From: Acanthornis magna
Lineage: Eukaryota > Chordata > Aves > Passeriformes > Acanthizidae
Direction of reading: 5' to 3'
NCBI GenBank assembly: GCA_036785705.1
Contig: JAWUZG010000005.1
Span: 806,001-870,000 of the forward strand
DNA: 64,000 bases
The first letter of the stretch is position 1. Each line of letters starts with the position of its first letter. Below are positions 38,160-49,810 of the stretch, piece by piece. The position numbers were made by a program, and so were the translations under genes. The notes below the pieces were generated by a model. It had not been told where the DNA came from. It made no database searches and saw only the letters and a list, made by a program, of their open reading frames with translations.

Positions 38160-40590
38160 AATAAAACTCCTTCTCCCATCTTTTTCCCTCTGTCTCTTTG
38201 ACATCTTGGTCACAGAGAAAGTTTAAACATCTGATCTAAAGGTGCCAAAGGCTGAAAGCCAGATGAACCAAAGGCTTTTTATGAACCAAGTTAAGCTATC
38301 ACACAGCAAAGGAAGAATTCGGAAGGGGGCTGGCTTGCATTTCTCTGTTTCTTTGTTACAATCTTTTTAGGTCTGATAGTGCCTTATTAATTTGTACAGT
38401 CACTGTAAAATAAAGGTGTTAGCCTTCCTGAAAATTTGGGTTGCTGAGCCTGTACTAGAATGAAAACCAGATTATTTTAGCTGTCATAAGTATTTTAATT
38501 CTAGAAAGAACTGCGTCTGGGGCATTTTGTCTTCACTGTGCTATTTTGAAAGGCATTTAGGATGAATTTCAAAAGATTTGATTATATAGAACAAGTATCT
38601 TTTTATTTACAATAGCAAAGATATAATGATAAAAACGTCCTGTGGTGACAAGTAATTTAAAAAAAAAAAACAACAAAATGAAACATAAAAACTAGCAGAG
38701 GTTCCTTCTTTAGAAACTAAAAATTGCATACACAAAGTGCATAAGAGAAGTTTTTAGATGGAGAAGGTTGTGTAATGGTTCTGCACTACAGCACAAACTC
38801 TTCTCCTGCCCTTGTCCAGACCCTGCTGACCAAACTGCATGTGGGGACCCACCAATGTAGGCTTTTGATTTTATTTAAATTCTTTCATTATCAGTCAATT
38901 GGTGGTGAGTGCTCATGTTGACCTAACACATGCCAAAAATATTACAATAAATTTTGCAGAATACATACCAGCACTCACTCGAAACTGTTAACCTCACAGT
39001 TTTCTTGGGTTTCTTTGTTTTCTTTCTCTTTATATTTTTCTTTTATTTTTCTTTTTTCCCCTCCCAACACACTGCTTTGATCTGCCATGCAATTGGGTCA
39101 GCACTTGGGAAATACATTTCAACATCCACATCTGTGATGTGACTATTATGCAGGAGATCCTAAATGTAAAACCTCACGGATGCTACAACAGATCACCCTG
39201 TCAAAAAAAGGTGACACCTGTAAAAGCCTTTAACTAGCATGGGGATCAAACCAGTCAAGAGCAAAAAAAGACAGGTATCACTGTGCCAGAGTCTCATTTA
39301 ATTAGAACAGCATAGGCCCACAGAAATCACCAGCTCCCACAGATCATTACTGGTTAAGAAAGCCTCTGTTGTTCATTTCCAGAGCAGGATTATGCTGATA
39401 CTCAGCTTGGGGAGCTTTTAGGCCTTGTCCACACAGGAGGGTTTTACCAGAGTAATTTTCCTAGGGTAAATGAGGCTAAATGCTCATGCAGGCAGCTAAA
39501 CACTCAGTCTGAAACCCACTGCTGGTGTGCAGGGACCCATTTCCGGAGCCTGCAGGCAGGCAGTGAATTGGGGGGTGTGTCCTGGGCCAGACAGAGTTGC
39601 ACAGGCACTGCTGGTCCACTGGGTGTTTCTGAGGAGAAGAGCAATGTGAGAGAACCTGTGCCACTGTGTCCTAAATAGCTGCAGCCAGCAGCAGGTGTTG
39701 GCTAGGGTTCCCTACCGCCTCTCCGAAGGGTGTCTGCAGTATGGGAGGCTTCGTGGTGTGTGCTCTGACTTCCAAAATGTCCTTCCTCTGCAGGGCCTGG
39801 GAGCACAAAGAAAACTTTCAGCGCTGGGCAGCAGTGCAAAGGATCTTACTTGTCCTGTCTTAGTTTCTCTCACTCCCAAGAGGTGTAAAATCATGGCTGT
39901 GGGGACACAGACTCCTGGACAGGAGAGGTTACTCAGCAGGGCATAAGCTGGTACTCCCACTGGCACCCTTCACCTAGAAACAGCCAGGGAGATTCCCTGC
40001 CAGGGCTTACAGCCACCTCCTCAATGGGACACTTGCCCTGTGCTGTCCCAGATGAGCTCTGCAGGCTGCTTTTGGTCCGGTATTCCCACAGAAATGATGG
40101 CAGTGTGGTTGAGGGACACTGTCCCAGCCTGCCACTCAAAGCTCTGACCTGATTCTTATGAATCCCACAGCAGCCAAGAGGGAACTCAGGTGGGTTTTTT
40201 TTTAATCCAGAGGAGGTTAAAAATCAGACACACTCCTTCACATTAGGTCACTGTCTGGGCTATGCTCCCCCTTGTTCATCTCCGTGTTTTCTTTCCAGGG
40301 CAAGTCCAGCCCTCTGTGCCTTGGTAGGACCTTCTCCCCCTCCTTCCGTCCATACCTTGCCTTCATCCAGGGTCTGGGGTCTGCTGGGGCCTTTCACAGC
40401 CACCAAAGCAGGCTCTTTCCCCTGGAAAAAGCAGAATTTTTGTTTTGCACAACAAGACACAGTGCAGTTAGAGTGTTATTACCATTTTGTAAAGCCTTCT
40501 TGCCTTCCTCATTTGCTGAACTACAATGATCTGACAATCTTGTGCACTTTAATTTCTACAGAAGGCACAATCCACAAGTTTGCCCTAAAA
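38160..40590. other. Intergenic sequence, no supportable gene
   Basis: This is unique sequence with A-runs near 38660 and a T/C-rich stretch near 39020-39065. No coding or RNA feature is supported. Confidence 0.55.
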
Positions 40591-40595
40591 GTTAC

Positions 40596-40989
40596 CTTTC
40601 AGGGATAAGTGGCTTTCTATGAAGGTTTTCACTGTCTTCTGATATTCATCTTCAGTCATGTGGAGCTGGGCTACCTCCATGTTTGAAGAACACTCTTCTG
40701 TTGCTGTCCTCTTCTCTTGAGCAGGCCACTGCGCAGCAGACACCCCGAAACCTGCTTTATCCAGGTTCCTTGCAAACATCCTCCCAATGGAACTGTTGGA
40801 CACAAGAATTACAGTCGCTCTCCCTTTCGCATCAACATTCCTCTCCACAGTGCCGAAGGAGAAGATGACAATGCAGCAGGTCAAAAATGCGATGGAAATG
40901 CACGCGAAGGCATAAAAGAGACAGGAAAGGGTCATGGCGAGCATTAAGTCCACGGCCAGCAGGAAGAAATGCTGCAAGAGGAAAATCAT
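40596..40989 (-). CDS. Second SDR9C-like first exon with degenerate cofactor motif
   Basis: Open frame from the ATG at 40989-40987 to a donor reading CTGAAAG|GTAACT: 131 residues plus one base, phase 1, exactly like exon 1 of the left gene. Seen: two hydrophobic stretches (about residues 3-21 and 24-45), then ERNVDAKGRATVILVSNSSI, a helix FARNLDKAGFGVSAA matching the SDR alpha-B/beta-B region, and an end SHLSLK(G) matching SHLPER(G). The TGxxxGxG motif is reduced to VSNSSIG, at least one residue shorter and without the first two glycines, so normal NAD(P) binding is doubtful. The long double anchor recalls HSD17B2-type N-termini. The frame is intact, with no stop or frameshift. No matching exon 2 was found downstream. 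It may be an alternative first exon, a diverged paralogue or a relic. Confidence 0.6.
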
Positions 40990-41065
40990 TGTTAGGATTA
41001 GCTGCTGCCTCCTCACTCTCAGGCGAGCCGAGAAATCTGCCAGGAGCCAGTGCGTGCGCCACGCT

Positions 41066-41074
41066 GTTATAAAG
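41066..41074 (-). promoter_or_regulatory. TATA-like box upstream of the second SDR-like exon
   Basis: CTTTATAAC on the minus strand lies about 77 bases upstream of the ATG at 40989. That leaves room for a start site near 41040 and a short 5' UTR. The surrounding 100 bases are moderately CpG-containing. This contrasts with the CpG-island, TATA-less promoter of the left gene. Confidence 0.35.
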
Positions 41075-43390
41075 CCAGGAGCCTTGCGAAATGTGCGGAG
41101 GCAAGGCAAAACCCCGTGGGGAGGATGAATCATTTTCTGGGATAGAGCAACAATGGGGATTTTCAAGCCACGTACGTTTTCAGGCAAAAGCAGTGCTGTG
41201 TTTGTCTTGGCTCTGCTGTGCACTTGGATGCTCTGCTGGGCTGAAATGTAAGGATTTGTTTTGTAAGGGCATTTCATCATGTGTCGTCTTTGGGGCCAGT
41301 GATGTATATAGGTTATTTGGAAGCAGACAGTTTTAAGGGATTTCTTCAAGTAGTGTGTGCGTGGCACTGGGAAACCATGAAGTAGAAATAATCCCCATAT
41401 CTACTTGGCATTCTGAGACTCTTAAATTTGCCACTCTCCTCCTGCTGTAATGCAGGTGGTTTCGGTGAGTCTGGGCAGGGACCCAAGCGGGCACAGGAGT
41501 GGGAGCCTTGCCCTGTGTAAGCAGCTCTTGTGCTGTAAAACAAGCACCCCTGGGAGCACTGTTTTGCTGGGCTGTAGGGATTGTGCCAGTCCAGGGGGGT
41601 GGACTCATGTCAGAGACAAGAAATGAGTGCTGGAGCTTTTATTGATTGAGAACAGAGATTGAAGGGAGGGTTCTGCTATTACTCAGGCAGGCAGAGCAGT
41701 GCCATGGCACAGGGCATAGTTATCCCTGACTGCAGGGCACAGAGCAGGGCTCCATGCTTCAGCTGTAGCCTCTGCAGAATTGGGAACAGCCCAATTGGGA
41801 GTGAGACCAGCAAAGGTAAATGCTGCAGCATCCAGACTCAGGTGACCTGCAGAAGTGGGTCAGGAGGGATGCTGCCAGTTCTCCTTGTGCTTTCTCACTG
41901 AGGTTGGAGGCAAGGCCTTTCTTTCCCTTCTTGGTCATGGTAGAAGTGCTGCTGATCATCACTAAACTCTTGGCATCAGAAACTGTTCTTTAAATACTAT
42001 TTTATTATTATTATTATTATTAATAATAATAATAATTTTTGGTCTGGGTCTGTGCAAAGGCTCTCCCCTAAGAAGGTGTGTGCTGTGTTGCAGGTGGGAG
42101 TTGTGTCTATTCCCTGTTCTAACTGGAAGGGTACTGTGAGCGTGGGACTGGCTGTCAGCACGACCCACACACGTTTTACTGGTCCTTCTCGTTCGTCCTC
42201 CATGCGAACGTGCAGATCCCATCTCGGGGATCAATAGCGCTGTGCTATCGCAGCCATCCAGCTCTGGGCGCTTTTGGGATGGCATTGCTGTCAGCTGCAT
42301 CCCAAAACCAGCCTGTGCACCCCACCCAGCATGTGTACAAACACACAGAGCTTTCTTTGGAGTGGACGAGGGGATGTAACACCGTATTTGCTTTTCAGTG
42401 GCTCAGCAGCAGAGAGAGGCAGCAGGGCTGTGTGTATTGGGGGGCTTATCTTACTCACCAAGTGCTTTTTAAAATCTCTAAGCCCTTTTTGCTAGAAGAC
42501 TGGGGCAGGACATGGCCTGCAAAGAGTCTGTGGTGGAAAAGGACTACCTGCACTGCTTATTTAGCAGAAAGAGGTGTCACTGCTATTCCTGGCACAGGAG
42601 CCACGAGTGCAAATGCCTGTGCTTGGTACTGACTGGGCTGGGAAAGCACACGAGTCTGTCCCTCGCCAGTAAGGACAGCACAGCCCTGGCCCTGCTGCCG
42701 GGCTTGGCAGGGAGAGTGAGTGGCAAACTGAGTAGCTGTGGGTGCCGTGCCTGAGAGTGGCACTGGCCCTCACCATCTATGGATCAGCAGCAGTGGGAGC
42801 CCTGGCCAGGCTGGCTTGTCTCGCCAGCTTGAGGTGTGAGCAGGGCAAGCTCCTGTCTGCAGGTTGGTGAGGCCACACCTGCCAGGCTTTGAATTGGCAG
42901 CCTGAGCCTCCACTATCCTTGCAGTTCTGTCCAGAAAATGTCCACGGTCCTTTTTGCTGCCAGAAAGAAAAAACTCAAAGCACTGCCTCTGTAAACAATG
43001 AGTTTGCACGCCCTGCTTTTTAGGTGTGCTGACAGAGCGTGGAAAGCCTCCACGCTCCTCTAAACACTGGAGACTAAAGGTCAGCCCAAAAGGCAGGAGA
43101 AGGGGAGTGGAGGCGCTGGCTCCAATCTCCCCTCGCTGGCCCCGGGTGTTTTGGCTTTCGCCTGTTCGTGAGGCCGGTTGGAGGATTTCCTCACTGTGCT
43201 TCCATGGTGATGGAGGTGGGGAAGTGTGTTTGTTCCTGGGGTGCATGGAAGGTCGACGTTTCACCTCAGCCCTGGGGTAATTTTTCTAGAAAAAAAAAAA
43301 AATTGCTGGAGCACTTGAGCTTTTGGCTTAAAAAGAAAGGAATTTTTTACAAGATTTATCGTTTTCTAGTAAATGCCATTTATCATGAAT
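41075..43390. other. Intergenic sequence, no supportable gene
   Basis: This stretch is GC-moderate with many overlapping chance ORFs on both strands, which is a sign of composition rather than coding. It includes a palindromic ATT/AAT microsatellite (42001-42038) and an A-run near 43290. Confidence 0.55.
42001..42038 (+). repeat. Palindromic ATT/AAT microsatellite
   Basis: (TTA)n passes directly into (ATA)n, giving a perfect 30-base inverted repeat with no loop (arms 42007-42021 and 42022-42036). Confidence 0.95.
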
Positions 43391-43394
43391 GCAG

Positions 43395-43412
43395 TGGCGC
43401 CACCTGTCGGCC
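43395..43412 (-). promoter_or_regulatory. CTCF-like motif at the minisatellite edge
   Basis: TGGCGCCACCTGTCGGCC on the plus strand resembles the reverse complement of the CTCF motif (GCGCCACCTGGTGGCC), with two mismatches in the GTC/GGT part. It lies in a short CpG-dense segment (43395-43440) immediately before the tandem array. Confidence 0.4.
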
Positions 43413-43440
43413 GCCCGCGGGGCCGCAGCAGCGGGGGCTG

Positions 43441-43892
43441 GCAAAGCCCCCCCTTAATTTTGGGGTACTCGCAGCCCTGGGTGACACCCCCCCTTCATTT
43501 TGGGGTACCCGCAGCCCTGGGTGACACCCCCCCTTCATTTTGGGGTACCCGCAGCCCTGGGTGACACCCCCCCTTCATTTTGGGGTACCCGCAGCTCTGG
43601 GTGACACCCCCCCTTCATTTTGGGGTACCCGCAGCCCTGGGTGACACCCCCCCTTCATTTTGGGGTACCCGCAGCTCTGGGTGACACCCCCCCTTCATTT
43701 TGGGGTACCCGCAGCCCTGGGTGACACCCCCCCTTCATTTTGGGGTACCCGCAGCCCTGGGTGACACCCCCCCTTCATTTTGGGGTACTCGCAGCCCTGG
43801 GTGACACCCCCCCTTCATTTTGGGGTACCCGCAGCTCTGGGTGACACCCCCCCTTCATTTTGGGGTACTCGCAGCCCTGGGTGACGCCGCTA
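43441..43892 (+). repeat. 40-bp minisatellite, 11 copies
   Basis: The unit is GTGACACCCCCCCTTCATTT followed by TGGGGTACCCGCAGCCCTGG, repeated head to tail in perfect 40-base register from 43441 to 43880, with a partial twelfth unit (GTGACGCCGC) after it. The first unit is divergent (GCAAAGCCCC..TTAATTT). Inner units differ only at TACCC/TACTC and GCAGCC/GCAGCT. Each unit has a C7 run and GGGG, so the minus strand carries a G7 run every 40 bases. All units hold GGTAC. There are no spacers, so it is not CRISPR-like. ORFs through it are translation of the repeat. Confidence 0.97.
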
Positions 43893-46800
43893 GAATCAGC
43901 AGCGGCTGCTGGCTGCCTGCTTCCCCCACCACACTGACACCATAAACTCTTGAGATAGGGGATGTCAGTATTCCCACCCTTCTTCTAGGCTGACGCTTCT
44001 TATCTTTCCCAGAAATCCTCTGGTTTTAAGAGGTGAACCACAAGCTACCCAGAATCACTGAGAAAGTGATTTTATTTGTATTTTTCCCCCCAAGGAATGA
44101 TTTCTCTCTTCAGTGGTTCTTCTTAGTCAACAAATAAATATTAAAATGAGATGTGCTAGTGCAGGTCAAGAAAACACTTCAAAATAAGTGGTTTTTTTAA
44201 AATTCTTTTTATTTCTGTCTCCACTACTGTAATATCTGGGAACAGTCAAGAGCTCAGGCTTGCCCTGGGTTTTATATTACCGTATTCACAAGCATAAAGC
44301 TGTTTTGCCAGCAGGTGACCCATGGGGCAGCAGTGACATGTCCTCTGGCTCCGCTGCTGGCTGTCACCCACTGTGGGGTTTGCACTACAATTACCAAGCC
44401 AACTCCTCCAAGGGTTTCCACTGAATCCTTTCCTAACCAGCATTAACCCTTGGTCTGCTGCATCATTTTACTCCAGTAGATTGCTCTTTTCAAGCCTATT
44501 CAAGAAATTACTGATTAATGCTGTACTTCTGCACAGGGTTTGCTCTTTCTCATGTTAAGCAAGAAGTTAAATGAGTACATGTGCCATGTGAGCTGGGTTA
44601 TTGAGTCATTCCCCTGGGTCTCCTGAGCCTCTCCCAGAAGGTGTCTGGCTGTTTTCAGCAGCATGATTTGGGATTTTCACTGGAGGGTGTGTGCTGGAGA
44701 GCTCATGGCATGCTTGAATCTACCTGAATACAGCTGTCTCCACAAATTGGTGCATTGGAAGAGGCAGAAAGAAAAATATTTTGTCTTTGCATCATCTGAA
44801 GTCAAGAGAGGGAAAGGGAGACCCATGCAGGAGAGCAGTGATTTGGGATAACAGTGCTGCCGTAGCACTTCACTGCTGGGCTCACTCTCCTTGCAGGATG
44901 TTGTCATGGGTGAAGAGGCATCTGCCCTTTCTTCTGGGCTTGATGCTTCTTTAACCATATTGAGCAGTGGTCTATTAGAATAGCTAGGTTAGACTTTATT
45001 TGGGGCTTGCCAAAATTGCTGGCCACCACAAAAGGGGACAACACCTTTGTTGGAGGCTTGGTGTCTGCCAACAGCAGCTTGGTTTGACCATGTGGTTCAA
45101 AATGCCTGTTTCAGGGAGCTGTATATTTTTTTTTAAAATCTTGTGAGTGCTGTTTACACTCTGTATAATTAGAGCCTTACCTTAAACCTCTTTCAAGCAC
45201 ATCGTAAAGCTCTGTTTATTTTCTGTGTTCCTGGTGCTACTGAAGGAGCAATAAAAAGCAATGTTTTTCCTAGAAACCATATCCTTGAAGCCAGACCTCC
45301 AGGAAACCTGGAAGCTTTACAGGAGCACCTGTACGGGGCTTTGAGGCACTTGCTTCAAGTTTGAGGTCGGTGCAGTTATCACTTGGCCTTCCTTTTGCTG
45401 CCTACATTACCATGGGCATTTTAATTTTACAAATTAAATCATTTCAATGGTGTTTATAAATTAAATCATTTCAATATTGTTAAATTTCATGTTAACGTTA
45501 CACTGGCTTCCCTACACTTTGGGTTTACTCTGCTGAGGAAGAGGAGTCACAAATTTATTTGTTGTGATTTGGAGTGCACTCAGGAGAGTTGAAGAGATTT
45601 AAGAGTTCAAAGGCAAGTGCAGTGAGAGCCATCAGAGGCTCTTTAGTGGTCAGCAGCTCTTTGCAGGCTCTCCAGTAGCTTGTGGAGCTCTCACAAAACA
45701 GCTGCTTCTCTTTTTCCCCTTCTTTTTGACTGAAATTCTTACTCCAAGGCATTATACCTGCGTGAAAGATAACCAGGAAATTCAGTTCCTCACTGAATGA
45801 AAACTGTTGTTTAAAGTCACAGAGCGTTGTTTTGTTCCCAAGTACAGGAATAAAGTATAGTTTTTGCTTTATTCCCTTTGTGTTTGTTTTCCTTTTTCTC
45901 TTTTTCAATAGCAACAAGAGGTAAAATTAGACTTAAAAAGAGAAAAAAATGAAAGAAGGAGTGGGGGAGAATAAAAGTTACTTTTCTTTCTTTTTTTTTT
46001 TTTTTCATTTCCTTTCTTGAAAATTTTTTTGCTAGAAAAATTGAGATGCTGATGTGATCCCAGTTCAGTACATTGAGTATGGAATCTTGTGTCTCTTACA
46101 GGCTTCCTGAAGTGAGATGAAAACAATGACTAGCTAATGCTTTTTTAATTTGCAGGTTGGTACCGGATGCAATAGTTGATGGCAATAAAACAATTCTTTC
46201 ACTAATTATCTGGCAGCTTAGTCCTACGTGAGTCCTAGAAAAACTCCCAGTTTCTTATTAATGAATGCATCCAAATGTCCTGTGATGTTAGACACCACTT
46301 TATTTTTCTAGTCATGAATCTAAAGAAGAAAACTACCAGTTTTCTTTATTTTTCTTTTTTTTTAATCCTTTATGAAGGATGTTCCCTTGTGATGCAATAA
46401 AATACTGACCTATTTACGTATATATCTCATTAGATGCTCTGGTACTCTTCCCATTTTCCTTTTCTAAAGGCAAATTTCCTTTCACTTGAGGCTTCTTGCT
46501 CACTGTTAAACATTGTTCAGCCACAGCCTGCTAATTGAGTGGGGCGGGAGCAAAGAGGAGAAAATGAAAAAGGCAGCTAATAATGAGAGGTGCATAACGC
46601 ATGGACAGTGTGGCCATGTCACACTGTTGCACCATGAGAAGTTTAGTGGTACACAGCCCTCAGTGCCTGAAAAGCAGTGTGTGAGCACATAATTGTAGGG
46701 CACAAGTATCACAGGGTCAAACTTATATCCCACAGACAACTTTAAATTATTAATTTGTTGACTTGCAAGCATTGACCTTTTCAGTTAAAATATTCTTTTA

Positions 46801-47636
46801 TATCTTCCCTATAATTTCTTAAGGTTAAAAAAAAAAGTTATGGTCTATAGAAATTTTTGAAACCTTCACAAATAGTATCAGTCAGTTTGAGACCCTTAAG
46901 TTATAACAAAGTCCTGTGTTAATTAACTTGACTAATACATTGCCAAAAATAGAAATCTTTTGTCTTCTCTCAGATTTTGGCAGTGGGTTTCGTAGCCACT
47001 GGGGACTTGTAGTAATGTTCTAATGGTATATATGCACATTCCTTGAATGTTTCTCTGTATTGGATCTCAAATCCTTGAAAAGGTCAACTATTCCTGAAGC
47101 GCAATTGCTTGCAGAAACAGCTTCTGCTGGTTCCTGGCCTTCTGAAAACCCAGTTGTACCTCTGGCCTTTCTTCCTGCCTCAGCCCTGAGCTGTCCCCTG
47201 ACATGACCACCCAGCCACCGAGGCCAGCTCTAGCTGATGTGTTCCTCAGGACAGAGCCTGAGGCCAATCCACACTCCATCCAGAGACTCAATCTGCCTTT
47301 AATGTTCTGGCAGCCACCCCTGGCTTCCTCTGGAGCATCCTCTGCAGCCCCCTAATGGCTTGTAGATCTGCATATTTCCCTTTCTCTGAACTGCAGCTCT
47401 GGGTCGATCCATGAGCCAAGGAGACAGTGTTTCAAGTGTTTCCTTACAGCTGTGAAAGCTCTTCTAAAACACAGCAATGCATTTTGCCAGAATTATGATC
47501 CTGGTTGTAACGGTATTGTAAAATAATTTGGGATGGATGAGACTTTTACTGGACATCAACATTCAGTCTCCTTCTCATAGCTGGTCCAATTCTCAGGAGT
47601 TTTGTGATGAACTCACTACAGTAGCAATACTGGGGG
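43893..47636. other. Intergenic sequence, no supportable gene
   Basis: This is AT-rich unique sequence with T-rich tracts near 45980-46010 and 46340-46365, and an 18-bp direct repeat at 45431-45475. No exon or RNA gene is recognised. Confidence 0.55.
45431..45475 (+). repeat. 18-bp direct repeat, period 27
   Basis: AAATTAAATCATTTCAAT occurs at 45431-45448 and 45458-45475. It is a recent-looking local duplication in AT-rich DNA. Confidence 0.9.
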
Positions 47637-47786
47637 TCTTGGAAGCTCTCCATGTGTAGAGACATTCAAAACCCAAGTGGACACAGATGTGGACAACCTG
47701 TTCTGGCTGACTGTGCTTGACCGGGTGAATTGGACTGGGTAATCTCATGAGGTCCTTCCCAACCTCAAATGTTCTGTGATTCCTTA
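47637..47786 (+). mobile_element. CR1: CR1 LINE 3' fragment (different subfamily)
   Basis: Plus-orientation CR1 3' blocks are present: TAGAGACATTCAAAACCCAA, GTGGACACAGATGTGGACAA, then CAACCTGTTCTGGCTGACTG, GGTCCTTCCCAACCTCAAAT and the terminal GTTCTGTGATTCC. The ATTCAAAACCC block and the TCTGTGATTCC ending differ from the copies at 24.1 and 37.6 kb, indicating another subfamily. Confidence 0.88.
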
Positions 47787-49689
47787 AGGATCATGTTTGC
47801 GGCTATCAAGTGTTCCCTGCATGTGAGTGAGCAACAATCCAGTGGGGGACTGATTGGGAAAATTAAATAGTGCTGGAAAATGTGCTTTCCAGGGCTCTCT
47901 GTAAATCACCTGAGCTGGATGGTTGGCCAGGACCTCCATTTGGGAAGTCAGCACAGTTTTACCGACAGCCCTCCTGTGCTTCATGGAGGCTCTCAGGTCT
48001 TCCCGTTGAGGAACCTCGAGTCAGTCTCAGGGCATTGAGTCGGCATTAAAACCTGGAAACTCTGAAGAACAGAGACCCCCAGTGGAGATTTATCAAGTTT
48101 CACTTGACAGGAAAACATTCATGATTCTCTCTGGAAAACAAAGAGACTCAGCACAGGTCTTGAGAGTAGCAGAAATGCTACAGGCAGGAGTTCCTTCACA
48201 TTTTTAGGGTGATCTTATCTACCTGGCATATCTGTCTTGTTTGGGAAACCTGAGTAGTCAAATAAGTCCCTGCCATAAACATTCTCAAAGTTTTGTGTAA
48301 CCCTGTCAGCAATTGCCAGTTTACAGAGTGGAATAAAATGGTCATATTTATAAAGAAAAAAAAGGACAAAATTAATCATCTGATTTGTTCATTTAACAAA
48401 ATCACAGATTATTCAATGGTCTCTTAGTTGGAGGAATGGAAAAGTAACATTAAACATATAGGTAAAGTACAGACTTATTCATCAGAACGGCTATTCACCA
48501 TTTTGAAATGCAAGTGCTGCACTCTCTCCCCAGGTCAGCCCCAGCTGATTAAACACCAAATTCCTAATGCGAGAGATCCTGCATTTCTCTGCTGCTGCCA
48601 CACTCGGCCTTTAACTCCTGGCATCTCTCAGTTGTGTTTTATAAGATAAAATAAATCCTTTCCCCATCATAAATCCTATATGAGTCAGTATTATCCTGCT
48701 TCTGCAGCTGAGAAAATTAGGTCAGACACAAGAAATGACTTGATGGAGGCCACCAGGGAACTCGGTGTCGGAGTGACAATTAGGGTGGAGGAGCCCTGGA
48801 ATAATCAGTCGGGTCCCGACGTTTGCTGCATCCTTCCCGTGCTGGAAAAGGCCAGTGGCATCACTTCTTTTGAAACTGCTGGGTGATGACAAAAATGGGT
48901 TATGTCTTGGGTTAAGAGCACCTTCAAATACATTTCTTGGAACTGCCAAATTGTCTGACTCCCAAATTCCTTTCCTGTTCAACATTAATATTAATGCAGA
49001 TTTTCTGACTTAAACACATGGGCTTTTCTTTAGTGTACAGATACCAAATTGACTTAAGCCAGAGAAGAAACTGTATTTGGGAAACCCTGAAAATCTTCTT
49101 TAATCAGAAGCTTATTAAATGCAGAGCAAAACTATAAACTGCTCATTTTCAAAATGGACACGCTCTGGTTTTTGGCTTCCCATTTTTTTCCCAGGAAAAG
49201 TGATGGATGTGCTTTCTGTGCTCACCATAGTCAGACTTTTCTTGAAGGTCAGGGGCTGAGGATTTAAAAATGCAACCTGACTGCAATTAAATTGCTTTTG
49301 CCTATCAACATATTTTCTAGTTATATGTACCAGCATAGGTCAGAAATATTTAGTGGTCTCTGTGCAGAAAAGCAAAGGAAGCACCCTATAGGAAAGTGAG
49401 CAGGTAAAATAAACACTCAGCTTTAGATAAGCTGTTGCAGAGGATTCTTACACATAAAATATCTTTTTGATAATATCAGCCAATGCATGGGTGTTAGTTA
49501 TCCTTTCCACCTGTGATGATCCAATGTTTTATGTGAATTACCTTCATTTCGGCTCTCTCCTTCCGAAGCATTCTGGACAAGCACCAAAAGTGCTGGAGAC
49601 CTGTCTGACAGCAATAGATTAGGGTCTGGTGAAGATGGTGTTTGTAAGGGTTTGGTTGTGGTTTCAATCCTCTTTCTCAGCATCCCAAG
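47787..49689. other. Intergenic sequence, no supportable gene
   Basis: This is unique sequence with nothing recognisable beyond chance ORFs. Confidence 0.5.
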
Positions 49690-49810
49690 GATGGAGAATC
49701 CCCCTTCCCTGGGCTCTGCAGCCCTGGTGTAGCCAGTCAGTGCCCACAACCAACCTGGTGGCCCTCCGCTGGCATCACTCCAGCTGGTCAGCCTCCTTCT
49801 CCTCCGGAAG
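49690..49810 (-). mobile_element. CR1: Probable CR1 internal fragment
   Basis: The plus-strand run GCCCTGGTGTAGCCAGTCAG, then CCAACCTGGTGGCCCTCCGC and TGGCATCACTCCAGCTGGTC resembles the reverse complement of the CR1 segment just 5' of the commonly retained 3' tail (the GGCCCTCCGCTGGACTCnCTCCAG type block). Divergence is high and boundaries are approximate. Confidence 0.5.

Noticed and set aside
11459..40590. A second SDR exon 2 with an NNAG motif on the minus strand
   Set aside because: Scanning by eye for the reverse complement of an NNAG-coding block found only the exon at 3451-3603; a profile search would be needed to exclude a diverged one.
40990..41367. Upstream extension of the second SDR-like frame
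   Set aside because: No SDR similarity, and the TATA-like box at 41066-41074 lies inside it; the ATG at 40989 gives a sensible membrane-anchored start.
42210..43264. Cluster of long overlapping ORFs on both strands
   Set aside because: Several frames open at once in GC-moderate DNA, no recognisable domain, no coherent exon structure.
43373..43564. ORFs reading PxxWGTRSPG-type repeats through 43.4-43.6 kb
   Set aside because: They are translations of the 40-bp minisatellite; 40 is not a multiple of three, so the frame shifts each unit and the peptide has no biological sense.
43441..43892. CRISPR-like array
   Set aside because: Repeats are head to tail with no unique spacers, in a vertebrate genome; it is a minisatellite.
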